Shown one piece after another: positions 49,145 to 56,724 of a stretch of DNA of 64,000 nucleotides; position 1 is the first letter of the stretch; each line of letters opens with the position of its first letter. Source of the DNA: an uncultured Collinsella sp. GTDB lineage: Bacteria > Actinomycetota > Coriobacteriia > Coriobacteriales > Coriobacteriaceae. Location of the stretch: assembly GCA_900543275.1 (NCBI GenBank), contig UQQL01000001.1, positions 62,001 to 126,000 of the forward strand, read 5' to 3'. The notes beneath the pieces were generated by a model. That model did not search any database. It was not told the origin of the DNA and was given only the letters and a program-made list of their open reading frames with translations. The position numbers and the translations under genes were made by a program.

Positions 49145-49180
49145 AAAAAAATGAGCACCCCGCCGTGCACGAGGATGCTC
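49145..49180 (-). terminator. Terminator of the GntR gene pair
   Basis: Stem GAGCACCC (49153-49160) with GGATGCTC (49173-49180), followed on the minus strand by seven T (49145-49151). It begins 6 bases past the stop of the gene at 49187-49900. Confidence 0.8.
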
Positions 49181-49186
49181 TAGACG

Positions 49187-49900
49187 CTAATAGTTGTAGG
49201 TATATCCGCCGGCATCGCCGCGGTTAAAAGACTTGGCATGCTCGATCGCCTGCCCACTCGAGTCATAGGTCAGGCATTCCAGTACGAGCGCCAGATCGCC
49301 CGGCTCAAGATTGAGCAAACTCGCATCGCGTGCGCCCAGCGCTTCAATATCGAGTTTCTCAATCGACTTGTCCGGCTTGCGCCCCAACATGTCGTAGGTC
49401 TCGAACAGGCTGAAGACCGAAATGTCCACGTCTTCGATGCCCGGAAACAGCAGACACGGAATCAGCGTCATCTCGATCGACACGGGCTCCCCATCAATGC
49501 AGTTGAGACGGCGCACCGAGTAAAGCAGATCGTCCTCGGCGATGCCAAACAGGTCGGCGTAATACGGGCCGGCGTAGCGTTTGGAGCGCGCCAGAATGCG
49601 CACCGACGGCGTCGCGCCCGACGCCAGAACCGACTGACGGAAGCCGCCCTTGCGTTCGTGCTCGTCAAACCACTTGTGTCCCACAAAGGCGCCCTTGCCC
49701 TGCACGCGACGAATCTGGCCACTTTTGACCAGCTCGTCCATGGCACTTCGGATTGTCAGGCGCGTCGTGCCAAACTCCTCGGCCAGCTCGTTTTCGGACG
49801 GAATCATCGAGCCCGTCGGGTAGTCGCCGCGCTCGATTCGCTCCGCAATGCAGCGGCGAATATGTTTGTAAACCGGCAAGTCTTCTACTGCATCAGCCAT
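49187..49900 (-). CDS. GntR-family regulator, HutC/UTRA type
   Basis: 237 residues. Winged helix-turn-helix 1-75: VYKHIRRCIAERIERGDYPTGSMIPSENELAEEFGTTRLTIRSAMDELVKSGQIRRVQGKGAFV, the classic GntR pattern. The C-terminal UTRA effector domain (about 90-237) probably binds a sugar phosphate. It overlaps the end of the second GntR gene by 16 bases. With the paralogue it is the natural candidate for binding the paired ATACCAAT sites. Confidence 0.94.
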   Translation of the reverse strand: MADAVEDLPVYKHIRRCIAERIERGDYPTGSMIPSENELAEEFGTTRLTIRSAMDELVKSGQIRRVQGKGAFVGHKWFDEHERKGGFRQSVLASGATPSVRILARSKRYAGPYYADLFGIAEDDLLYSVRRLNCIDGEPVSIEMTLIPCLLFPGIEDVDISVFSLFETYDMLGRKPDKSIEKLDIEALGARDASLLNLEPGDLALVLECLTYDSSGQAIEHAKSFNRGDAGGYTYNY

Positions 49901-50652
49901 TCGACACCCACTTTCGTCGCAACGCCGTCTGCCTCGCCGTTATCGGCAAAACGATATTTGGTCGGCAGAATCACGGACTTGCAATACTCGACAAAGCCAT
50001 CGTTCTCGTCACGCTCGTGCGAAGCCTTGTAAAACACCGGCGTGCCCTCCTGAGCACCCAGCAACTTGGCCTCGTCGGCGTTCAGACGGCTGATGGAAAT
50101 ATGCTCCTTGCCGTGCGTCACATGGACATTCCCTTCTTTGAGCAAAACGTCGTAGAGGCTTTCCTGCTCAAAATCGTGATCGGGAAGCGAGGGGCACAAA
50201 GACAGATTGACGTGGGCCGTCTCAATCGACGCCGGGGAACCATTAACCACGCGCACACGTCGAATGCAGAAGAGCGGCATGCCCAGGTCGATCTGGGCCT
50301 TTTGGGCCAGATCGATATCGGCGTACACGACCTTGGACCAAACCAGGCGTGCGGTCGACTTTGAGCCAACCCTCTCCACCGCCTGCGTATAGTTCCATGT
50401 TTCCTGAAAGATGTTCAGCGGTTTGGGAGGACACACATAGGTGCCCGAACCGCGGCGGCTTTCCAAAGTTCCGCACGAAATAAGGCGCGTGATCGCAGCA
50501 CGCAACGCCGTGCGCGACACGCCCAGCTCTTCACAGAGCACACGCTCGGCGGGCAGCCGGTCGCCACCCTGCAGGTCATAATGATTGATATACCAAAGAA
50601 TGCCCTCAAAGGCGCGATCTTTGGGCGGAATCGCATATAGTTCACTCGGCAT
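49885..50652 (-). CDS. GntR-family regulator, HutC/UTRA type, second copy
   Basis: 255 residues from the ATG at 50652 (GAGGAG 8 bases upstream; the in-frame GTG at 50658 is too close). Helix-turn-helix: FEGILWYINHYDLQGGDRLPAERVLCEELGVSRTALRAAITRLISCGTLESRRGSGTYV; UTRA-like domain after residue 95 (IDLGMPLFCIRRVRVVNGSPASIETAHVNLSL). It differs clearly from its neighbour, so the pair is not a recent duplication. First gene of the regulator operon. Confidence 0.94.
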   Translation of the reverse strand: MPSELYAIPPKDRAFEGILWYINHYDLQGGDRLPAERVLCEELGVSRTALRAAITRLISCGTLESRRGSGTYVCPPKPLNIFQETWNYTQAVERVGSKSTARLVWSKVVYADIDLAQKAQIDLGMPLFCIRRVRVVNGSPASIETAHVNLSLCPSLPDHDFEQESLYDVLLKEGNVHVTHGKEHISISRLNADEAKLLGAQEGTPVFYKASHERDENDGFVEYCKSVILPTKYRFADNGEADGVATKVGVEWLMQ

Positions 50653-50687
50653 GGGCACGGCTCCTCAACCGCTTGATGCTGCGGGCA

Positions 50688-51179
50688 TCATTGCTCCGGA
50701 CGCCCCATGGCGTCGAAGGCTTCTTTGATCTGCTCCGCAACGTTCCGATACGACCGATATAGGCCGGAGTCTCGCTTGACTTCGCCCGCGGTCACCGGAA
50801 TCTCAAGCTTCGAAATCTCATCCTCGCCGGTTTGCACGGCAACGATGACACCCATACCAAGGCATATATTACGCTTGGCAGCGTTGTTTTTGGTAGCCTG
50901 AGCTGGATTAATCAAAATCTGCTGAGCTAGTTCGCGATTGCTAAGTTCCGACACATCCTCGGGATTTCCGGTCTCGACAACCTCGCACTGCAGCACGTCC
51001 GCATAGTCAAAAATCTTCGGCTCGCCGCCGCGCTGATGCACGGCCCACTTGCGGCGCGTGGCATCCTGGTAGATAGCCGGCAAAAATGTAAACCGCGGTG
51101 GGTCCAAAATCGTATCCGTGATGGTAAACACATCGGGATCAAAGGCATCCTGCGGGTTTTTCTTCTTGAACAGCCCCAT
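50688..51179 (-). CDS. Conserved hypothetical protein
   Basis: 163 residues starting MGLFKKKNPQDAFDPDVFT, with GGGAGG upstream of the ATG at 51179. No certain family. The middle part (FTFLPAIYQDATRRKWAVHQRGGEPKIFDYADVLQCEVVETG) looks like the beta-rich PH-like core seen at the end of DUF4428-type proteins; the C-terminus is helical (YRSYRNVAEQIKEAFDAM). No membrane segment. It is the gene next to the GntR pair but probably unrelated to it. Confidence 0.65.
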   Translation of the reverse strand: MGLFKKKNPQDAFDPDVFTITDTILDPPRFTFLPAIYQDATRRKWAVHQRGGEPKIFDYADVLQCEVVETGNPEDVSELSNRELAQQILINPAQATKNNAAKRNICLGMGVIVAVQTGEDEISKLEIPVTAGEVKRDSGLYRSYRNVAEQIKEAFDAMGRPEQ

Positions 51180-51305
51180 ATCAGCCTCCCGTTCTAGTAT
51201 TAAACAACTCAAGCCGAATATAGCACCAATTTCAAGCCGCCGTTTTACCGCATCGGTGCGCGGCGTCTATGGCTCGCCCAGCGGAAGGGTTCACAGACGA
51301 GGGCC

Positions 51306-51370
51306 GGGGTGGCTTGGTTAGGTTTTGGAAGTGGGCCTCGCGAACTTCCAAAACCTAACCAAGCCACCCC
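51306..51370. repeat. Long hairpin with conserved loop, copy 1
   Basis: Arms 51306-51332 and 51344-51370 are perfectly complementary over 27 bp; loop GGGCCTCGCGA. Read on the minus strand, the apex is AAGTTCGCGAGGCCCACTT, which matches the apex of copy 2 except for one base. The stems share nothing beyond the apex. Confidence 0.88.
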
Positions 51371-51487
51371 GACCCCGGTAATGTAATCTTGGCTGACCAA
51401 AGGTAGATGCGCAGCCTCCAAGGCAGCATCAGCAAAGCCCCCATTACATAAAAAATAATCAGCCCCCGCATATCGAAACGGTCGAGA

Positions 51488-51572
51488 GGGCCTTGCCCGG
51501 CTGGGCGGCCTTGCTCCGAGAAGTTCGCGAAGCCCACTTCCCGGAGCAAGGCCGCCCCGCCGGGCAAGGCCC
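51488..51572. repeat. Long hairpin with conserved loop, copy 2
   Basis: Arms 51488-51524 and 51536-51572 pair over 37 positions with two mismatches; loop TCGCGAAGCCC. The apex AAGTTCGCGAAGCCCACTT is nearly that of copy 1 in the opposite orientation. On the minus strand one mismatch becomes a G-U pair. It lies just 3' of the phosphoketolase gene. Confidence 0.88.
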
Positions 51573-51594
51573 CAGCGCGAGACCGTCCCGGATG

Positions 51595-54123
51595 CTATTC
51601 GTTGTCGCCGGCAGTAAGCTGCGTTGCGGAGAGCGCGCCGTCGGCTGCTGTTGCGGCTGCGGCGTCGGGCCAGACCCAGTCGGTGAAGGCCGGGTGATCG
51701 TAGCCCTCATCGCACGCGAACTCGAAGGCCTCGGTGCGGAATGCCTCCCACTTATCAATCTGCTCGGCAAACTTATCGGCGTCGACCATGCGCAGCACGT
51801 CGGCGGCCAGTGCCCAGCGGTCCATGTTGTTCAGGCGCAGCATGTCGAACGGCGTTGTCGTGGAGCCTTTCTCCTCGTAGCCGTGGACGCGGAAGGCGTC
51901 GTGGCCGGGGCGGTTCCAGATCAGGCGGCGAATCGTGCCGGCATAGGCGTGGAACGCGAAGAGGACGGGCTTCTCGCCGCAGCCGAACAGCTCAGCCCAG
52001 CGCTCATCGCTGATGGCCTGGTCGTTCTCGCAGGCGTTCTGAATCTTGAGCAGGTCGACCACGTTGACGAACCATACCTTGATACCCAGCTCGCGCAGCA
52101 TGTCGGTTGCAGCCAGAGCCTCAAGCGTCGGCACGTCGCCGCAGGTGGCGACCACGACGTCGGCCTCGGCGAGCGAATCGGCGGTCGATGCCCACTCCCA
52201 AGTCGCGACGCCCTCGGCGAGCTCGGACTTGGCCTCGTCGACCGTCTGGAAGGTCGGAGCAGGCTGCTTGCCGCAGAAGATGGCGTTGACGCAGTCGGTG
52301 GACTGGTAGACGCGCTCGGCCACGGCGAGAGCCATGTTGGCGTCGGCCGGATAGTAGGCGTTCACGATGTGCGTGTCGTTGGCCTTGTTGAGCAGCAGGT
52401 CGATAAAGCCGGGGTCCTGATGCGAGAAGCCGTTGTGGTCCTGACGCCAGACGTGGCTCGACAGCAAAATGTTAAGACCGCTGATGGGGGCACGCCACGG
52501 AATCTCGCGCTTGGTGGCCTCGAGCCACTTGCAGTGCTGGTTGACCATGGAATCGACCACATGGACAAAGCTCTCGTATGAGCTCCACACACCGGAGCGG
52601 CCGGTGAGCACGTAGGCCTCGAGGAAGCCCTCGCACTGGTGCTCGGACAGCTGCTCGACGACCTTACCGGAGCCTGCCAGCAGCTCGTCGTTGGCATCGT
52701 CCTCGTAGAAGCCAGCGTCCCACTGCTTCTTGGTCACCTTGTAGGCAGCCTGCAGGCGGTTGGACGCGGTCTCATCGGGACCAAAGATGCGGAAGTCATC
52801 CATGTTCTTGGCCAGGACGTCGGCAGTGTACTCGCCAAAGACGCGGGCGGCCTCGGTGGAGCCCCAGCCGTGGCCCTTGCTTGCGACGGGAATCTCGTGG
52901 GCATGAATATCGGGCAGCTCGAGCTCGCGGCGCACCTTGCCGCCGTTCGCGTTGGGGTTGGCGCCAATGCGCAGCTCGCCGGTCGGCATAAAGGCCGTCA
53001 CCTCGGGACGCACCTGGCCCTCGGGCGTAAAGAGCTCCTCGGGCTTGTAGGAGCGCAGCCACTCGCGCAGCACGCGGAAGTGCTCGTGGGTGTCCTTGGC
53101 ACTCGCCAGCGGCACCTGATGCGCGCGCCAGGAGTCCTCGGTCTTCTTGCCGTCGATCTGCTTGGGGCAGGTCCAGCCCTTGGGCGTGCGGAACACAATC
53201 ATGGGGTAGGCCGGGCGGACCACGGTCTCGCCTGCGGCGGCCTGGGCCTGCGCGGTTGCCTTGATGTCACAGATCTCATCGAAGACCTGCTCAAACAGGG
53301 CAGCGAAACGCGCATGAATGCTTGCGTGGCTCTCGTCGTCAAAGCCGGCGACAAAGAAGTGCGGCTTATAGCCCATGCCCTCAAAGAACTTGGTGAGCTC
53401 TTCGTCGGACACGCGGGCGAGGATGGTGGGGTTGGCGATCTTGTAGCCGTTGAGGTGCAGGATCGGCAAAACGATACCGTCGGTTGCCGGGTTCACGAGC
53501 TTGTTGGATTGCCAAGAGGTCGCGAGCGGGCCGGTCTCGGACTCGCCGTCGCCCACCACGGCCACGGCCAACAGGCTCGGGTTGTCCATGACGGCACCGT
53601 AAGCGTGGCTGAGCGTGTAGCCGAGCTCGCCGCCCTCGTGGATGGAACCGGGCGTCTCGGGCGCAAAGTGGCTCGGGATGCCGCCGGGATAAGAGAACTG
53701 GCGGAAGAACTTCTGCAGGCCTGCCTCGTCATTGGTGATGTCGGGGCGAATCTCGCGGTAGGTGCCGTCGAGCAGCGACTGAGCAGTACCGGCGGGGCCA
53801 CCGTGACCAGGGCCCATCAAGAAGATAGCATTCTGGTTGTGGTCGGCGATCAGTCGATTGACGTGACCGAACAGGAAGTTGATGCCGGGCGTGGTGCCCC
53901 AGTGGCCAACCAGGCGGTGCTTAACGTCCGGACGACCGAAGTCGCGCACCTCACCGGTTTTCTCGTCGACAAAGTCGGGGCGCATTAGCGGGTTAGAGCG
54001 AAGGTAGATCTGACCGACGGACAGATAGTTCGATGCGCGCCAATACAGGTCGACGCCCTCGAGCTCGGAAGCCGGCACCTCGTGGCCCAGCTTTTGCCAC
54101 GGCGTCCCCAGTGTTTTAGCCAT
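51595..54123 (-). CDS. xfp: Xylulose-5-phosphate / fructose-6-phosphate phosphoketolase
   Basis: 842 residues, slightly longer than the typical 790-830. Thiamine-diphosphate enzyme: cleaves xylulose 5-phosphate (and often fructose 6-phosphate) with phosphate to acetyl phosphate plus an aldose phosphate. Motifs: GHWGTTPGINFLFGHVNRLI, GPGHGGPAGTAQSLLDGTY, SHAYGAVMDNP, the ThDP motif VGDGESETGPLATSWQSNK, and HVWRQDHNGFSHQDPGF. A LacI-type gene lies directly upstream and two LacI-type operators cover its promoter. Confidence 0.97.
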   Translation of the reverse strand: MAKTLGTPWQKLGHEVPASELEGVDLYWRASNYLSVGQIYLRSNPLMRPDFVDEKTGEVRDFGRPDVKHRLVGHWGTTPGINFLFGHVNRLIADHNQNAIFLMGPGHGGPAGTAQSLLDGTYREIRPDITNDEAGLQKFFRQFSYPGGIPSHFAPETPGSIHEGGELGYTLSHAYGAVMDNPSLLAVAVVGDGESETGPLATSWQSNKLVNPATDGIVLPILHLNGYKIANPTILARVSDEELTKFFEGMGYKPHFFVAGFDDESHASIHARFAALFEQVFDEICDIKATAQAQAAAGETVVRPAYPMIVFRTPKGWTCPKQIDGKKTEDSWRAHQVPLASAKDTHEHFRVLREWLRSYKPEELFTPEGQVRPEVTAFMPTGELRIGANPNANGGKVRRELELPDIHAHEIPVASKGHGWGSTEAARVFGEYTADVLAKNMDDFRIFGPDETASNRLQAAYKVTKKQWDAGFYEDDANDELLAGSGKVVEQLSEHQCEGFLEAYVLTGRSGVWSSYESFVHVVDSMVNQHCKWLEATKREIPWRAPISGLNILLSSHVWRQDHNGFSHQDPGFIDLLLNKANDTHIVNAYYPADANMALAVAERVYQSTDCVNAIFCGKQPAPTFQTVDEAKSELAEGVATWEWASTADSLAEADVVVATCGDVPTLEALAATDMLRELGIKVWFVNVVDLLKIQNACENDQAISDERWAELFGCGEKPVLFAFHAYAGTIRRLIWNRPGHDAFRVHGYEEKGSTTTPFDMLRLNNMDRWALAADVLRMVDADKFAEQIDKWEAFRTEAFEFACDEGYDHPAFTDWVWPDAAAATAADGALSATQLTAGDNE

Positions 54124-54181
54124 TGTTTATGTCCCTTCGCTGTGCGGTCACCCTCCAATACGGCAACCTTTCGTTGGGACC

Positions 54182-54227
54182 AGTATATTTGCTAAAACGT
54201 TTTATCATGGTGAAAAAACGTTTTATC
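54182..54227 (-). promoter_or_regulatory. Phosphoketolase promoter with two LacI-type operators
   Basis: AAAACGTTTT palindromes at 54194-54203 and 54215-54224, centres 21 bases apart; the second extends to a near-perfect 20-base palindrome beginning GTGA and ending TCAC. A TATACT -10 box on the minus strand (54182-54187) lies just downstream, so binding should block the promoter. Confidence 0.75.
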
Positions 54228-54327
54228 ACCCTTATCAATCCCATCGATTAGCAAAACGCGACATTCACCTGCGGCGTTGATTGTCACAGGTGCTCCACAT
54301 TCGGTCTCTGCAAATTGGTAAACGTGT

Positions 54328-55356
54328 TTAGTTGTGTTTAGTAAGCTCGAGCACGCTGTCCTTAACGATAAGCTCCGGCTCCAGAACGACCTCTTCGGCA
54401 CGCCTGCCGCCCCTACCGGCAAGACGCTTGGACATGCAGCCAAAAGCATGCTCCGCAAGGACACCAGGGTCCTGCTCAATCGCGGTCAGCGCCGGCTCAA
54501 AGAGAACGTCGGCCGCCGAGTTGTCATAGCTCACCACCGAGATATCGCCCGGGATGCTCTTCCCCATCTCGTGTAAGCGCTTGAGCAAACCGAGGGCAAT
54601 GTTATCTGAGCTTGCGAACACGGCAGTGGCGTCAGTTGCGAGCACTGCCTCCGAGGCCTCGTATGCGCTCGGAATGTAGTACTCGCTCTCAAACTCCAAA
54701 CGCGCGTCGATCGGCAGGCCAACCTCGCGCAGCGCGCGCTCATAGCCGGCAAGTCGCTTGCGACCCGTATTGGAACGGCGGGCATTAACCAGGCAGGCAA
54801 TACGGCGGTGGCCTTGCTCGATCAGATAGCGGGTGGCCATATAGCCGCCCATCTCGTGGTCGAACATCACCTTGTCGCACTCGAGCCCCTCAATGGCACG
54901 GTCGACCATTACGGCCGGGATGGGCAGGTGGCTGACTTCTTCGCGCAGGGCGCGATCATCGGAGAACTCGTCACCCACCACCAGGAAGACGCCATCAACG
55001 CCGCGCGTCACCAGCTGGCGCAGCAGCTCCAGATCGTCATCGGCGCTTCCGCCCGAGCTGGTAATGAAGAGCGCATAGCCGTCCTCGCGGCAGCGCTTTT
55101 CCAGGCTACCGGCGAGCGAGGCAAAAAAGCGGCTCTCGATGTTAGGGACGATAAGGCCCAGCGTGCGCGACTCGCGCATGACCAGGCTGCGCGCAATCTG
55201 GTTGGGAACATAGTGGTTGCGCGCCGCGACCTCTTTGATGAGCTTGCGGTTTTCTTCCGAGATGCGACAGGGCCGATTATTGAGAACAAGCGAGACCGAC
55301 GAGGGGGAAAGCCCCACCTCCTGGGCGATCTGCTTGAGGGTGACTTTGTTGGCCAT
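54328..55356 (-). CDS. LacI-family transcriptional regulator
   Basis: 342 residues. N-terminal helix-turn-helix VTLKQIAQEVGLSPSSVSLVLNNRPCRIS with the hinge helix, then a periplasmic-binding-like effector domain (TLGLIVPNIESRFFASLAGSLEKRC, VDGVFLVVGDE, AVMVDRAIEG, HRRIACLVNARRSN, AVFASSDNIALGLLKRL). AAGGAG precedes the ATG. It is encoded upstream of phosphoketolase on the same strand and probably controls it, and perhaps itself. Confidence 0.95.
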   Translation of the reverse strand: MANKVTLKQIAQEVGLSPSSVSLVLNNRPCRISEENRKLIKEVAARNHYVPNQIARSLVMRESRTLGLIVPNIESRFFASLAGSLEKRCREDGYALFITSSGGSADDDLELLRQLVTRGVDGVFLVVGDEFSDDRALREEVSHLPIPAVMVDRAIEGLECDKVMFDHEMGGYMATRYLIEQGHRRIACLVNARRSNTGRKRLAGYERALREVGLPIDARLEFESEYYIPSAYEASEAVLATDATAVFASSDNIALGLLKRLHEMGKSIPGDISVVSYDNSAADVLFEPALTAIEQDPGVLAEHAFGCMSKRLAGRGGRRAEEVVLEPELIVKDSVLELTKHN

Positions 55357-55539
55357 CTCGCTCCTTCCGGGTTTACGCGCAATCTCTTGAAAGTATAGCG
55401 ACTACCCCTCTACCTCGGTGATAAACACTTTACCAATCCGGTGGACGGCTGTTTTATCGCCGCCAGCGCACCAAATCCGTCCGGGTGGGGTATATTGCAA
55501 TCGATTGATGACAACGACCACCAAAAGGCGGATATTCGT

Positions 55540-56502
55540 ATGCACGAGAACGATTTTTTTAACGAGGACCTGCTGTGCGCGCTCGCTGGCGTTGCCGGCG
55601 AGGACAACGTGCTGATGAGCGAGCCCATGCGCGAGCACACCACGTTTAAGATCGGCGGTCCGGCCGACGTCTTTGTCACGCCCGATACTGAGCAAGGCCT
55701 CGTCGCCACGCTCGATACCTGCTATCGCTGCAATCTACCACTCACCATCGTGGGCAACGGCTCCGACTTGCTCGTCGGCGACAAGGGCATCCGCGGCGTC
55801 GTCGTAGCGCTGGGCGAGGGCCTCTCCGACATTACGGTCGACGGCACGCACGTCACGGCGGCAGCCGGCGCCTTGCTTTCCGATGTCGCAGCCGCGGCAG
55901 CCGAGGCCGGCCTTACCGGCATGGAGCCCATCTCGGGCATTCCCGGATCGGTCGGCGGTGCCTGCTACATGAACGCCGGAGCATACGGCGCCTGCATGGC
56001 CGATGTGCTGGAGTCCGTGCGCGTCTACAAGCCCGCCCGCATGCTCGACGACGGCACCCGCGGTAGCGGCAGCATTATCGAGTTCGATGTCGATGAGCTC
56101 AACCTGGGCTATCGCAAGAGCCGCATTGCCGACGACGGCTTCATCGTACTTTCGGCCACTTTCAATCTCGCCCCGGGCAACGCCGCGATGATCAAGGCCG
56201 ACATGGACGACTACCGCCAGCGCCGCGAGGACAAGCAGCCACTCGACATGCCGAGTGCCGGCTCCACCTTCAAGCGCCCCGAGGGCCACTTTGCCGGCAA
56301 GCTCATCATGGACGCCGGCCTGCGAGGACACGCCATTGGCGGCGCGCAGGTGAGCGAAAAGCACTGCGGCTTCATCGTCAACGCCGACCACGCCACCGCC
56401 GCCGATGTCGACGAACTCATCCGCCACATCCAAACAACCGTCAAAGACCAATTCGACGTGGACCTCGAACCCGAAGTCCACCGAGTCGGCGAATTCCTCT
56501 AA
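55540..56502 (+). CDS. murB: UDP-N-acetylenolpyruvoylglucosamine reductase
   Basis: 320 residues from the ATG at 55540 (AAAGGCGG upstream); the GTG at 55441 would add promoter DNA. FAD enzyme that makes UDP-MurNAc for peptidoglycan. Motifs: HTTFKIGGPADVFVTP, VGNGSDLLVGDKGIRGVVV, GIPGSVGGACYMNAGAYG, and the catalytic Ser region DMPSAGSTFKRPEGHFAGKLI; the C-terminal Glu lies in DLEPEVHRVGEF. The gene is followed by a strong terminator. Confidence 0.97.
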   Translation: MHENDFFNEDLLCALAGVAGEDNVLMSEPMREHTTFKIGGPADVFVTPDTEQGLVATLDTCYRCNLPLTIVGNGSDLLVGDKGIRGVVVALGEGLSDITVDGTHVTAAAGALLSDVAAAAAEAGLTGMEPISGIPGSVGGACYMNAGAYGACMADVLESVRVYKPARMLDDGTRGSGSIIEFDVDELNLGYRKSRIADDGFIVLSATFNLAPGNAAMIKADMDDYRQRREDKQPLDMPSAGSTFKRPEGHFAGKLIMDAGLRGHAIGGAQVSEKHCGFIVNADHATAADVDELIRHIQTTVKDQFDVDLEPEVHRVGEFL

Positions 56503-56506
56503 AAAA

Positions 56507-56540
56507 GAAGGCCCCGAAAGGGGCCTTCACTTTCTTTTAT
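56507..56540 (+). terminator. Terminator of murB
   Basis: GAAGGCCCC (56507-56515), GAAA loop, GGGGCCTTC (56520-56528), then ACTTTCTTTTAT. It starts 4 bases past the stop. Confidence 0.9.
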
Positions 56541-56580
56541 TCAGACAACCAATCCGGTGCGTAGCGCCCCGAACCCGAGA

Positions 56581-56716
56581 GGGCCGCGTGCCCGCCCGCA
56601 ATATATTTGATTGATCGCGAGTTCCGCACGCAAAGAAGGCCACTTAATGTGGCCTTCGTCTTGCGCAGGACTGCCCGAGCAGACAATCAAATATATTGCG
56701 GGCGGGCACGCGGCCC
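56581..56716. repeat. 33-bp perfect inverted repeat enclosing a hairpin
   Basis: Arms 56581-56613 and 56684-56716 are perfectly complementary (they begin GGGCCGCGTGCCCGCCCGCA). The 70 bases between them contain an inner hairpin GAAGGCCAC-TTAAT-GTGGCCTTC (56635-56657) that reuses the GAAGGCC sequence of the murB terminator. It lies between the convergent murB and CHAP-like genes, 8 bases from the latter's stop. Confidence 0.9.
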
Positions 56717-56724
56717 AGTCGGCT

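Larger units (their letters stand above)
51180..51594. other. 415-base intergenic region with two long conserved-loop hairpins
   Basis: It contains the 27-bp perfect hairpin at 51306-51370 and the 37-bp near-perfect hairpin at 51488-51572, which ends 22 bases from the phosphoketolase stop. Between them about 115 bases without recognised features. No gene. Confidence 0.75.
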
